Shown: piece after piece, positions 1 to 8,673 of the stretch | Layout: every line of letters begins with the position of its first letter | How positions within the stretch are numbered: position 1 is the first letter of the stretch | Source: Scardovia inopinata JCM 12537 | GTDB taxonomy: Bacteria > Actinomycetota > Actinomycetes > Actinomycetales > Bifidobacteriaceae | DNA: 64,000 nt | Assembly (NCBI RefSeq): GCF_001042695.1 | Contig: NZ_AP012334.1 | Coordinates: forward strand, 1,054,001 to 1,118,000 | Direction: 5' to 3' | Notes under the pieces: generated by a model | Seen by the model: the letters and a program-made list of their open reading frames with translations, nothing else | Told to the model about the DNA's origin: nothing | Database searches by the model: none | Made by a program: the position numbers and the translations under genes

Positions 1-890
1 CCGGGGCTGACCTTGAAAGTAGTGTATCCTAAACCAAATCCGAAAGGATAAATAGGAGTGGTATTGGTACTGTCAAAATACCGGTAACCGACGAAAATGC
101 CTTCCCGATAATTAGTGTTATTGGGGTCGCCAAAACCTTCTGTTGAAGGATAGTCTTCAATCGGAGCCCAGGTCATAGTCAGTTTTCCTGAAGGATAGGC
201 CTTTCCAGTCAAGACATCGGCGCAGGCATCTCCGGTAGCTGATCCCAGCTGGCCGAGGAGGAGAACGGTTTTGATCTCTTCCAAACCTGTTAAATCAATC
301 AATCCGCCCACATTGAGAACCAAAGCAAAATGCTGATAAGTCTTATTCAGTTCGACAATATCCCTCAGTTCTGTTTCGGTCAGTTTAATGTCTCCCGGGA
401 CTGGACGACGGTCCGACCCTTCCCCGGAGTTGCGGGCCAGAACGTACACAGCTGTGTCTGCATCGGTTCCCTTGTGGAGAGGAATTTGATAGTTGGGCTC
501 CACCACCATCTTGCCCATTGTCGCCAGAATCGGATTTTGACCAGCTGCTTTAGCCTCTTGGCGCAGCTTTTGATAAAAGTCCTTTTTTGCAGCACTAATG
601 ACCTGATCGTAGGCATCGAGCCAATCTTTAGTGGTGACAGTAACCCCGGCTTTCTCCAAGCCCTCTTCTACGGTTACAAAATGTCGAACATTAACATCAC
701 CAGAACCAGTGCCACCCTTAATCGTCTGTCGGGCACCATTGCCGTAGAGGGCTACTGACTGCAGGTTTGTTAAGGGAAGTGTACCATCATTTCTCAGAAG
801 AACCATGCATTCTGGTGCCAGACGGCGGACCAGATCTTCATGCTCCTGTTCGAAAGCTTGTTTATCCGGATCGTTGATACGAATAGTCAT
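1..890 (-). CDS. Glycoside hydrolase family 3 beta-glucosidase, N-terminal part (runs off the window)
   Basis: Open from ATG at 890 to the window edge, 296 codons without a stop. The start has a good ribosome site (AAAGGAG, 6-7 nt upstream). The protein starts with ECMVLLRNDGTLPL, then RQTIKGGTGSGDVN, and later YILARNSGEGSDR-like and TGKAYPSGKLTMTWA segments; these are the (alpha/beta) sandwich motifs normally found in the C-terminal domain of GH3 enzymes. Having this domain first is the inverted order known from Ruminococcus- and Butyrivibrio-type GH3 beta-glucosidases, whose catalytic TIM barrel follows. No signal peptide is seen, so it probably acts in the cytoplasm on imported beta-glucosides. 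The catalytic nucleophile region lies outside the window, so substrate cannot be judged. Confidence 0.85.
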   Translation of the reverse strand, partial: MTIRINDPDKQAFEQEHEDLVRRLAPECMVLLRNDGTLPLTNLQSVALYGNGARQTIKGGTGSGDVNVRHFVTVEEGLEKAGVTVTTKDWLDAYDQVISAAKKDFYQKLRQEAKAAGQNPILATMGKMVVEPNYQIPLHKGTDADTAVYVLARNSGEGSDRRPVPGDIKLTETELRDIVELNKTYQHFALVLNVGGLIDLTGLEEIKTVLLLGQLGSATGDACADVLTGKAYPSGKLTMTWAPIEDYPSTEGFGDPNNTNYREGIFVGYRYFDSTNTTPIYPFGFGLGYTTFKVSP

Positions 891-941
891 AGCAAACTCC
901 TTTTTGTTTTACTGTGCATTTTTACATTTTTTTATTACGTC

Positions 942-975
942 TTCACACTATTCTAACATTTTCACACTATTCTAA
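942..975. repeat. 15-bp direct repeat upstream of the GH3 gene
   Basis: TTCACACTATTCTAA occurs at 942-956 and again at 961-975, 19 bp apart. Read on the minus strand each copy carries TAGAAT, a plausible -10 hexamer, so the pair could be tandem promoters or a regulator site for the GH3 gene that starts at 890. The second copy also covers the end of the gene remnant at 967-1151. Confidence 0.4.
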
Positions 976-1151
976 TTTAAATTTATTGAATTTCTTCTTA
1001 CCATTCTTGATAACTTGATAAAGAGGATTCAGCATAAAACGGCCAATGAGGGCACGTAAAAGTCACGGAATCCCTTGGTAGGAGGACGAAGCTGATAGCC
1101 AATCTTAGCCCAGGAGAACTTCTCCGTATAGGCGCTGTGCTGTCCTGATAT
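967..1151 (-). pseudogene. Remnant of the 3' end of a gene, frameshifted, family unknown
   Basis: On the minus strand one frame reads SAYTEKFSWAKIGYQLRP followed by PTKGFRDFY before a stop at about 1038. A second frame then carries GRFMLNPLYQVIKNGKKKF and ends at a TAG at 967-969. Joined by one frameshift near GACTTTTACGTGCCC, they give a protein-like C-terminus rich in Lys and aromatic residues. No start codon or upstream extension is visible (TGA at 1152-1154). I do not recognise the family; a surface-polysaccharide enzyme is possible but not supported. Chance reading frames are the alternative. Confidence 0.35.
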
Positions 1152-1434
1152 TCAGTATACTCCTGGAAGAATATTGGTGTTTTACACTGAGGACCAAAGG
1201 GTTTGTGCAGGCAGTTTATACAGTAAGTTTATACAGGCAGTTTATGCAGGAAGCATCTTTCCCTGCGGATTATTTATGCTGTCAGCAGCATCTGTGGAAT
1301 CGCTGATTCATTCCTGCCATGTCATTTAAAAAATTTGGGCACGTTCGTAAAGAGAATATGATAATCTCTGACTGTCACAAGAACAACAACGTTCTCTTTG
1401 ACTAATTAGATTTAGTGATTAAGAAAGGATCAAA

Positions 1435-2296
1435 ATGTCAAATCAAGGAATGCCCCCCCCCCGCTGATAATCAGATAAATCCCAATTTCCAGCCTTATCA
1501 ACAGAATCAGCCGCCATTTCCTCAGCAAATTCCTCAAAGGAAACCAACAAGTGCTCTCGCTGTTAGCTCACTAGTTTTGGGAATTATCTCGATCATTCTT
1601 TCCTTTATCCCGTTTATTAATAATTTTGCTTTTCTTCTTGCTCTGGTCGGGCTGGCCTTATCAATAGCCGGATTAGTTGCTACCGGAAAAACAAAAAATG
1701 AAGCAGGAAAAGGTCTTGCGGTAGCCGGTGTTATTTTATGCGTTCTTTCCATCATCATTACATTGGTTATGCAGCAAGCAACCTCAAAAGCTATAGATAC
1801 AGCGTTTTCAAACACTGCCTCGTCGTCACAAACCAGCACTGCAAAAAGCAAAGACCCTTCACCAAGCCAAAAATCTGATTCATCCAAGAATACTGAAGAC
1901 AAGACATCCGAGGGTAAAGGAAACGTCGATGGTGACAGGTACACAGTAGAACTTGTTTCTTTGGTAAAATCAATTCCTGATTCTGACGGAAAACCGACCG
2001 TTCTTCTGACCTATAAAGTCATCAATAACATGAAAAAGAATTCAAACCCGTTAGATATTAATATTGAAGCTTTTCAAAATAAGAGGCAGCTGGATACAGC
2101 AATTTATTTTGATCAGCCCCAAGGCTATGATCCAGGTTCTTTTATGAAGACTATTCAACCAGGAGGGGTTCTTACTGTTACAATTGGTTATGTCCTTGAA
2201 GATGAAACATCTCCCGTTACTATTGAAGTAACGGGTACGGTAGATTTCAGTAAAAATCCTCAGAAAGTAACAAAGACTTACGAATTGACAAAATAA
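1435..2296 (+). CDS. DUF4190/DUF5067-like membrane protein, frame interrupted by a C10 tract (probable phase-variable gene)
   Basis: The only start with a ribosome site is ATG 1435 (AGAAAGGA upstream), but this frame reads MSNQGMPPPR and stops at 1465-1467, just after ten consecutive C at 1453-1462. Nine or twelve C would join it to the long frame ending at 2296. That long frame can otherwise be entered only from a GTG at 1415 without a ribosome site. The protein has a Pro/Gln-rich N-terminus, three hydrophobic segments (about residues 40-115) typical of DUF4190, a Ser/Thr/Lys-rich linker, and a C-terminal beta-rich region (DGDRYTVELVSL, GGVLTVTIGYVL) like DUF5067 domains that are secreted or cell-surface. 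Function unknown. The tract suggests ON/OFF switching by slippage; a sequencing error in the homopolymer is the main alternative. Confidence 0.75.
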
Positions 2297-2360
2297 TTAC
2301 TCGAGGAGAGACTATCTTCTGAGAATTTTATAGGAATACCTTAGAATCAATATAGGGAAT

Positions 2361-2412
2361 AATGGTCGGCTGTAAAAATATGTATACTATTGCTAGTGCG
2401 CAGCCGACCATT
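2361..2412. repeat. 12-bp perfect inverted repeat, possible terminator or operator
   Basis: AATGGTCGGCTG (2361-2372) and CAGCCGACCATT (2401-2412) are perfect complements around a 28-nt AT-rich loop. It lies 65 bp after the DUF4190 gene. There is no T run after the stem, so it is not a classical terminator. Confidence 0.4.
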
Positions 2413-2418
2413 CAACCG

Positions 2419-2669
2419 CTAAATTTCTGCGAAAAAATCATCATTCTTTAAGGGAAAATCCTGGATTTCCTCATAATGAATTCCATTCTTATCAGTCCAG
2501 GGCGCAGTTTTCTCTGCGGCACATTCAGCGGCACATTCAGCGCTGAATAATTATTTTCTCTATATCCTTTCCGCGAAAGACTGCTCATACCTTCGTGACC
2601 CGCTGTATACGAATAAGTACAAATCGCAGGACCTAAAAATTCACTGCCCGGACTGACCAACTGGCCCAT
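2419..2669 (-). other. Short overlapping minus-strand reading frames, possible decayed gene
   Basis: A 73-codon frame (start 2669) and a different frame ending at 2419 with APWTDKNGIHYEEIQDFPLK overlap between the HAD gene and the inverted repeat. The second frame has protein-like composition, but neither has a ribosome site or a recognisable family. A 12-bp tandem duplication (GCTGAATGTGCC on the minus strand, about 2518-2545) lies inside. They may be remnants of a gene formerly downstream of the HAD phosphatase, or chance frames. Confidence 0.2.
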
Positions 2670-2683
2670 GAACCATGAAACTC

Positions 2684-3532
2684 TTACTCCACTAATCCCA
2701 AGTGCCTCAAGGCATTCATGACCCCATCCTGGTCAACGCTGGACGTCACATAATCAGCATGGGCCTTAACAAGATCACTGGCATTGCCCATAGCCACGCT
2801 TATTCCTGCAAAGTCAAGCATATCAATGTCGTTTTCCCCGTCACCAAACACCAGGCATCCCCTGCGATCCAAGCCCCAGGCATCCAGAAGAGCTGCAATC
2901 CCTTTGTCTTTGCCCCCATCAGCCGGAATGAAATCAGCAAAATCAGGATGCCAACGCAACGAACGAACGCCAGGCACAGCTTGAACTACCTCTTTTTCAA
3001 TCTCAGGGGTCACGAACATGCTGAACTGATAAAGGTCATGATTTTTTAAACGGGAGAATGGATCATCATAAACAACATGTGGTGCCGTCTTGCCCAGATG
3101 GTCGTAAAGGTGGCGGACGGCGCTGCTCATCTGATTCAGATACCCATATTCGCGTTCAGAAAAATTTACACTAATATCTGGATTCACTGTCAGATAAGCT
3201 AGCAAGGCATCTACACTCTGCCGGCTCAGCGGTTCCTGATGGTAAATCGTCTGCTGGTCATACACAACCTGACCGGTCATACATACCACTGCATCAAAAT
3301 CTATGTGTAGAGTGTCGCGAACTCCATCAAACTCATGTGGCGATCTCCCGGTGGCAATGGCAACCTTAATACCTTTGCTGCGGCAGTAAGCAATTGCATT
3401 CCTAGTTGACTGGGGAACATCGTTAGTTTGAAAACTCGTCAAAGTCCCATCAATATCAAAAAAGAGCGAATTTATGCGGGTTTGAACCGGTTCTCCTGTA
3501 TTCTGGTTTTTTACGGTCGTGTCTTTTTCCAT
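2684..3532 (-). CDS. HAD superfamily hydrolase, Cof/YidA type phosphatase
   Basis: 282 residues. The N-terminal catalytic motif I is FFDIDGTLTSF (Asp nucleophile and acid), motif II is in AIATGRSPHEF, and the metal-binding motif near the C-terminus is FGDGENDIDML. A type-IIB cap domain sits between them (about residues 95-205), as in Cof-like sugar-phosphate or FMN phosphatases. Expected reaction: hydrolysis of small phosphorylated metabolites in the cytoplasm; the substrate cannot be read from sequence. The ATG at 3532 has no Shine-Dalgarno and is preceded by AT-rich sequence, so the message may be leaderless. It stands alone. Confidence 0.88.
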   Translation of the reverse strand: MEKDTTVKNQNTGEPVQTRINSLFFDIDGTLTSFQTNDVPQSTRNAIAYCRSKGIKVAIATGRSPHEFDGVRDTLHIDFDAVVCMTGQVVYDQQTIYHQEPLSRQSVDALLAYLTVNPDISVNFSEREYGYLNQMSSAVRHLYDHLGKTAPHVVYDDPFSRLKNHDLYQFSMFVTPEIEKEVVQAVPGVRSLRWHPDFADFIPADGGKDKGIAALLDAWGLDRRGCLVFGDGENDIDMLDFAGISVAMGNASDLVKAHADYVTSSVDQDGVMNALRHLGLVE

Positions 3533-3617
3533 ATTTTTATTTTAAACTGACACATCTATCCACAGAGCGGCAAATTTTTCTCTTATATAGTCTTGGAGTG
3601 ACCCCTCCTGGTGGGTT

Positions 3618-3721
3618 TACCAAACTACCCTTCACCCAACTGCACATTCAAAAAAGTAAAACCGCAGAAAATAGCCATTCTTGATATTTATCTATGCAGT
3701 TGGGTGAAGGGTAGTTTGGTA
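3618..3721. repeat. Perfect 27-bp inverted repeat around a 50-bp core
   Basis: Arm 1 at 3618-3644 begins TACCAAACTACCCTTC and arm 2 at 3695-3721 is its exact reverse complement, beginning TGCAGTTGGGTGAAGG. The core 3645-3694 is AT-rich and not palindromic. There is no flanking T run, transposase or recombinase. It could be a transcript hairpin, a site for inversion, or a small non-autonomous element. Confidence 0.7.
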
Positions 3722-4071
3722 GCCTTCATTAATTTCATTGAACTTGAGTGTTTAATAGTAGACAACAAAATGAATTCTCATAAAATGCTTAACATAAATT
3801 TGGTTTTACTTAAAAATATTTCAAAATGTAGTGTTATAGAACCATTTTCTCAACAAAACAGGAAAAGGGTAGCACAAAAAGGCAGCGCAAAAAACAACAC
3901 GAAGTGCAGCACGAAAGGCTACACGACAGAATTTATGGATAAAATCTTACGCTGGATGTCCCTTTGTGCTCTTTATGCACAAACTGCAATATGCCCAGTT
4001 AAAATCTATGCGATATTCCGCAGATTATGCAATTATGCAGTCGGATAGGACCGCTCCCCTATACTGGTACT
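3722..4071. other. AT-rich intergenic stretch without a convincing gene
   Basis: A 145-codon frame spans 3611-4048, but it begins inside the inverted repeat, has no ribosome site and has no protein-like motifs. A loose run of short units resembling GCAGCACAAAAG is seen at about 3870-3930. The promoter of the thiamine pyrophosphokinase gene should lie in the last 100 bp. Confidence 0.5.
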
Positions 4072-4917
4072 ATGACCAACCGGAGTAAAACAGAGTCCGT
4101 TGAGTACATGCTCAATTCGCGGGGCAGTATCCCGGACAGACAGACGGCCAAGCAATCAGGCCGTTTTCCCCATCCAGCCTGGTGCACAATCTTCGCGGCC
4201 GGCCAGTATTACGATGAATTCCCTTATACTGACAAATCATCCCTGATTATTGCAGCAGACGGCGGGCTTGACTATGCTTCCTCTCTGGGCCTGACTCCTG
4301 ATGTTTTCATTGGAGACAACGATTCCCAAATGGATCTAGCCTCCAGGAAGGAGCTGTCCGATCAGACAACGGTTATACCCCTGCCCGCACAGAAGGACGA
4401 TACTGACCTGATGGCAGCAGCGAAATATGGGTGGAGTCAGGGAATTCGCCAATTTGATATTTATGGGGCCTTAGGTAAACAGATCGACCATACCTTGTCA
4501 AGCATAATGCTCCTGGCCCGGCTAGCACAGGCAGGAGGGATTGGATTCCTGCATGGAGATCATACGATCGTGACTGCGATCTGCAACGCCACCATGACTT
4601 TTCCTGAGGGATATGTAGCTCCCCGAAGGATGATTTCAATTTTTGCCCAGTCCGACACCTGTACTGACGTAACTATTAAAGGACTCGCTTATGAGCTCAG
4701 CCACGAAACGGTAACTAATCATAGTGATTTTGGGTCCCGCAATGAGTTTAGAAATAATACAGCATCCAGTATTCATGTAGGGTCTGGCACCCTGATTATC
4801 ACCTATCCCAGTGAAGCCCCTTACCCTACCATTGTTACCAGGGTCAAGCCCTTGCCATCTTTGGGAGATCTGAGCAGGACGGTTTCCCAGCATTTGGCTG
4901 CGACTGACAAGGATTAG
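4072..4917 (+). CDS. Thiamine pyrophosphokinase
   Basis: Transfers pyrophosphate from ATP to thiamine, making thiamine diphosphate in the cytoplasm. Diagnostic blocks are in order: IIAADGGLDYASSLG, PDVFIGDNDSQ (acidic catalytic centre), PLPAQKDDTDLMAAAKYG, DIYGALGKQIDH, and a C-terminal thiamine-binding beta domain with GLAYEL and SRNEFRNN. ATG 4072 gives 281 residues, close to family size plus a short N-terminal tail; an ATG at 4027 in the same frame would add 15 residues with no support. The gene stands alone, convergent with the ROK regulator. Confidence 0.9.
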   Translation: MTNRSKTESVEYMLNSRGSIPDRQTAKQSGRFPHPAWCTIFAAGQYYDEFPYTDKSSLIIAADGGLDYASSLGLTPDVFIGDNDSQMDLASRKELSDQTTVIPLPAQKDDTDLMAAAKYGWSQGIRQFDIYGALGKQIDHTLSSIMLLARLAQAGGIGFLHGDHTIVTAICNATMTFPEGYVAPRRMISIFAQSDTCTDVTIKGLAYELSHETVTNHSDFGSRNEFRNNTASSIHVGSGTLIITYPSEAPYPTIVTRVKPLPSLGDLSRTVSQHLAATDKD

Positions 4918-5143
4918 CAACGGGGGAAGGCAGGGGAAGACTGAAAGAAGACAAAGAACAAAGAGAAGACAGGGAAAAACTGACACGGTAAGGCTTTACA
5001 ACTACATAGGCAAGACTAACGCAACCTTACAGGCTTCAACACCCTCAGATGAGTCGATGATGAGCAGAAGTCTTGCCATTAGTTAGTCGAGTATTACAGC
5101 TCAGCATCAGCATGTCTAGTATTGACTGGTTTAACAGTAACAA

Positions 5144-6511
5144 CTAGTCCAGATACTGGAGGGGGTTATCAATAACCCGCCTTAATCCCAGTTCTGCCGC
5201 CCCTCTCAAGGCAGGATGGTCATTGACCGGGGGCTTCATAACAGTGACAGACATTCCCGAAGATCCCAAAACCTGATCAGCTACATCAACAGTCATTTCC
5301 TCCATAACGGAATCATCAATTCTAGACCAGAACCCGCCTACCATAGCCGTATCCACATCCACAACATTCATGGCCGAGGCAATAACCGAATTGAGAGCTC
5401 GGATAGCAAGTCGCATAGCTTTGCGAGCCTGAGGATCGCCCTGATGCCACCGATCCAGCAGCTCATCCAAAGCCTGAGGCTGAACCGCTGCCTGGCCCTG
5501 AGCAATACCAGCTGCTTCCACCAAAGCCCGGCGTCCTGCATACATTTCCACGCAGCCCCTACGCCCGCAGAGGCACACCGGTCCCTTGAAATTAACAGAC
5601 ACATGCCCCAACTCACCTGCAAACCCATGATTCCCGCGAGAAATCTGGCCTTGCCGAACATATGCACCGCCTATGCCTATATCAGTTGAAATATAAATAA
5701 ATGAATTAGGATTCTGATAAGTTTCTGCCTCCATGTGGGTTGCATAGCCTGGAACCTGAGCTATTGCTGCCAGATTAGCTTCATTTGCTCCATACAACCT
5801 CAACTGGGAGACCAGTGGATAATTATTCAAATCGACCTGTTCCCACCCCAGATTTCGAGCCATAAGAAGATGATGACCATCTGCAACCAGACCAGGAAGG
5901 GCCAGGCCTCCGGGGACAATCCGGCAGTGGCGTCGTTTGAAGCGGGACAGGGTTGGCTGAATAAGTGTTTCCACCTTCCTACACGCTGTCTGAGGATCTA
6001 TATTGACCATAGGGTGGCTTTCCCATTCTTGGGCTAGAACCTGACCGGTAAAGTCCAGGAGAAGAAAGCCATAACCGTCAGTATTGATTTGAGCCCCCAA
6101 GCCGGCCCAAGAAGCCGGGGCAAACCCCAGAGGGACTGATGGCCTGCCCATTTTTTTGACCGGGGATATCTTTCCCCGGGATATCTTTCCCGAAGAAGCT
6201 TCACCGGAAGAAATCTTTCCCGAAGAAATTTTGTCCGAAGAAACTCTCCTTACAGGAGTTTGCAAATCTTCCAGAAGTCGGTTTTTTTGCAGGATAGCTG
6301 TCTGCATGGAGATAGTGGCTTTGGTCAACCCTGTAATATCAGCCAGGTCTGCCCTACTCAATGGATTTTCCGAGCTGAGCAGGGCTTGCAAAACGACAGA
6401 AAGATTATGATTACGCAAACCCTCCTGGTTGATGCTGGGCAATGATTTCCCCTCCCTGTGCCGGCGATTGATACCTCTGCTTGCCGGCTGACCTGCTGTG
6501 CCTGCCTTCAT
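5144..6511 (-). CDS. ROK family transcriptional regulator, XylR/NagC type
   Basis: 455 residues. An N-terminal winged helix-turn-helix (about residues 30-80, SRADLADITGLTKATISMQ) is followed by a ROK sugar-kinase-like domain with GYGFLLLDFTGQ, ISTDIGIGGAYVRQG, GHVSVNFKGPVC, the zinc motif CLCGRRGCVEMY, and AMVGGFW. The start at 6511 has GAGGGA upstream. It is divergent from xylulokinase, and matching inverted-repeat sites occur before xylB, the sugar-binding protein and xylA, so it is the likely pentose-responsive repressor (inference). Odd: the linker at about residues 88-118 is a degenerate repeat of S-G-K-I-S, encoded by 15-bp units at about 6160-6245. Confidence 0.88.
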   Translation of the reverse strand: MKAGTAGQPASRGINRRHREGKSLPSINQEGLRNHNLSVVLQALLSSENPLSRADLADITGLTKATISMQTAILQKNRLLEDLQTPVRRVSSDKISSGKISSGEASSGKISRGKISPVKKMGRPSVPLGFAPASWAGLGAQINTDGYGFLLLDFTGQVLAQEWESHPMVNIDPQTACRKVETLIQPTLSRFKRRHCRIVPGGLALPGLVADGHHLLMARNLGWEQVDLNNYPLVSQLRLYGANEANLAAIAQVPGYATHMEAETYQNPNSFIYISTDIGIGGAYVRQGQISRGNHGFAGELGHVSVNFKGPVCLCGRRGCVEMYAGRRALVEAAGIAQGQAAVQPQALDELLDRWHQGDPQARKAMRLAIRALNSVIASAMNVVDVDTAMVGGFWSRIDDSVMEEMTVDVADQVLGSSGMSVTVMKPPVNDHPALRGAAELGLRRVIDNPLQYLD

Positions 6512-6563
6512 AGAATCCCTCGATTGTATAGAACTGTTATTTATTCTTTCCTTATGATACTAT

Positions 6564-6592
6564 GAGTTTGTTAGTTCAGTCGTTAAACAAAG
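6564..6592. promoter_or_regulatory. Candidate XylR operator in the regulator/xylB divergent region
   Basis: GAGTTTGTTAGTTCA at the left and TTAAACAAAG at the right form an imperfect inverted repeat. The same half-sites recur before the sugar-binding protein (13966-13990) and xylA (18952-18976). Here the halves are 4 bp further apart, so this copy may be weaker or bound differently. It lies between two divergent genes and could control both, giving autoregulation. Confidence 0.6.
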
Positions 6593-6810
6593 TTGTTCCT
6601 GACAAACAGCAGGCGAAACTGAACAGATTTCGCTGAAACAGGCGAGAAAAACTGGAAAAAATTTATGCTAGATACAAGTTCAAACTCAGGCGCAGTCAGG
6701 GCTTAAATCAGGTGCAGTTAGGGGTCAAGCTCAACTGCAGGCAGGACACAAACATAAGTTCAGTCTTAGAGGCAGACTCAGCCAGGAACACCAGTATCAA
6801 GGAGGACATA

Positions 6811-8448
6811 GTGGACAGAGCGGACGCAATAAACGCAAAAAACGCGCGGAAGACAGAAAATGCTAAGAAGGCAGGCACCGCGAGGAAACGCGTTCTAGTT
6901 GCCGGGATAGACACGTCAACACAATCCTGCAAGGTCAGGGTAACCGATGCGGCTACCGGTCAGATGGTCCGATTTGGTCAGGCAAAGCATCCGGATGGAA
7001 CAAGAGTCAATCCCGAGGCCTGGTGGCAGGCTTTCCAGGAGGCGGCTCAGCAGGCAGGAGGTCTTGCAGATATTTCTGCACTGTCGGTTGGTGGTCAACA
7101 ACATGGGATGGTTCTGCTTGACGAGCAAGGGCAAGTAATCCGCGATGCCATGCTCTGGAATGATACTTCTTCCGCTCCCCAGGCACAGGCGCTGATTGAC
7201 CGTCTGGGCCTGCCCGAACAGGGTCAGGGTTTGCTTGCAGAACATGAAGCGGAGTTCATCGATCCCAATGATGCTCAGCATGTTCGAGGAATTAAGCGCT
7301 GGGTGAAAGCTGTGGGCTCGTCTCTAGTAGCTTCTCTGACTATCACCAAGTTGGCCTGGGTAGCTCAGAACGAACCGGACAATGCATCCCGGATAGCTGC
7401 TGTTTGCCTGCCCCATGACTGGCTCAGCTGGAGGATAGGAGGCAACGGTCCGGTGAAGTCAGGCAGAGCAAATTTAGATGCCCTCTTTACAGATAGGTCA
7501 GATGCTTCAGGAACTGCCTACTTTAATTCGGCCAGTAATCAGTACCGCACTGACTTGATTGACCTTGCCTTGGGACGTCATGATATCCTCCTTCCCCGGG
7601 TACTAGGACCAACTCAGGTAGGGGCTGTTGCAGATCCAGCCATTGCCGGTTCAGATATTGAAGGAGACTGCCTGATTGGACCCGGCGGCGGCGACAACGC
7701 CATGGCTTCCTTGGGGTTAGGCATGAGCGTCGGGGACGTATCCGTCTCCCTGGGAACCTCAGGAGTAGCAGCTGCTGTCTCCCCCGCCCCTGCTTATGAT
7801 ATGACCGGAGCTGTCACAGGTTTTGCTGACTGCACTGGTCATTGGCTGCCTCTGGCTTGCACAATCAACGGTTCCCGCATTCTGGACGCTGGCCGCCGCG
7901 CACTGGGGGTGGATTATGACGGTCTAGCCCAACTAGCAGAAAAGGCCGAGCCCGGTGCCGGTGGAATAACCCTTATCCCCTATTTTGATGGCGAGCGCAC
8001 CCCTAACAGACCGGATGCAAAGGCAAGCCTGAGGGGGATGACCTTGGCAAACACGAAGAAAGAGAACCTTGCCCGGGCATTCGTAGAGGGACTCCTGTGC
8101 TCGCAGAGGGATTGCCTGGAAATGGTCCGGGGCTTGGGAGCTCGCATCAATCGGATTCTCTTAATTGGTGGAGGAGCAAGGTCCCAAGCAGTGCGAGATT
8201 TGGCCCCCTGTGTTTTAGGGATGAATGTCCAGCTCCCCCAGCCTGATGAATATGTGGCGATTGGAGCTGCACGACAGGCAGCCTGGCTTCTGGAAGAAGG
8301 CAGGAATGCTGCAGATGCTGAAGAGGCTGCTAATCCAGGACAGGTTCCTCAGCACCAGGAACCACATTGGCCGGTGACGATTGAAAAGACTCTGACTGGC
8401 CAGAATCAGCCTCAAGTGTATCACCAGTATGTAGCTTACCGGGGATAG
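6811..8448 (+). CDS. xylB: Xylulokinase
   Basis: Phosphorylates D-xylulose to xylulose 5-phosphate, which enters the phosphoketolase pathway. FGGY-kinase features: VLVAGIDTSTQSCKVRV near the N-terminus, SVGGQQHGMVLLD (substrate contact), MLWNDTSS, VCLPHDWLSWR, the ATP-binding block GPGGGDNAMASLGLG, VSLGTSGVAAAV, and RILLIGGGARSQAVRD. The GTG at 6811 is chosen because AAGGAGG lies 5 nt upstream; the frame opens 33 codons earlier without such a site. Even so there is a charged N-terminal extension of about 26 residues (KNARKTENAKKAGTARKR) before the kinase fold. It is divergent from the ROK regulator and carries the shared operator. Confidence 0.93.
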   Translation: MDRADAINAKNARKTENAKKAGTARKRVLVAGIDTSTQSCKVRVTDAATGQMVRFGQAKHPDGTRVNPEAWWQAFQEAAQQAGGLADISALSVGGQQHGMVLLDEQGQVIRDAMLWNDTSSAPQAQALIDRLGLPEQGQGLLAEHEAEFIDPNDAQHVRGIKRWVKAVGSSLVASLTITKLAWVAQNEPDNASRIAAVCLPHDWLSWRIGGNGPVKSGRANLDALFTDRSDASGTAYFNSASNQYRTDLIDLALGRHDILLPRVLGPTQVGAVADPAIAGSDIEGDCLIGPGGGDNAMASLGLGMSVGDVSVSLGTSGVAAAVSPAPAYDMTGAVTGFADCTGHWLPLACTINGSRILDAGRRALGVDYDGLAQLAEKAEPGAGGITLIPYFDGERTPNRPDAKASLRGMTLANTKKENLARAFVEGLLCSQRDCLEMVRGLGARINRILLIGGGARSQAVRDLAPCVLGMNVQLPQPDEYVAIGAARQAAWLLEEGRNAADAEEAANPGQVPQHQEPHWPVTIEKTLTGQNQPQVYHQYVAYRG

Positions 8449-8589
8449 TTTTTCTTCCTGCCGCCCTCTTACTGAATCTCTATCTCTGATCCATTTTCTG
8501 CACATTCATTTTCTGTGCATTTTATTATGATGCTCCCTATTGTGATGCTCGCTTTATTTTATTATGGATGAGAAAAGTAACGAATTAAA

Positions 8590-8635
8590 AGTAAGCTTGT
8601 GAATAGTAAGCTTGTGAATATAAAGTAAGCTGGTG
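8590..8635 (+). repeat. Short tandem repeat between xylB and the methyltransferase gene
   Basis: AGTAAGCTTGTGAAT is repeated head to tail at 8590-8604 and 8605-8619, with a partial third copy AGTAAGCTGGTG at 8624-8635. It sits in the AT-rich leader of the methyltransferase gene. It contains no recognisable regulator motif. Confidence 0.6.
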
Positions 8636-8673
8636 TGTCAAAAACATCATCAGAAATTTATGTGAGGACAACA

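Noticed and set aside
2361-2412. Inverted repeat considered as an insertion-sequence end
   Set aside because: Arms are only 12 bp, no transposase and no target duplication nearby.
3611-4048. 145-codon frame after the 27-bp inverted repeat
   Set aside because: Starts within the repeat arm, no ribosome site, low-complexity Lys/Asn/Ser composition, no motif; probably non-coding.
4918-5143. Intergenic gap between thiamine pyrophosphokinase and ROK genes considered for a TPP riboswitch
   Set aside because: It lies downstream of both convergent genes, and no CTGAGA or related TPP-box sequence in the expected order is seen.
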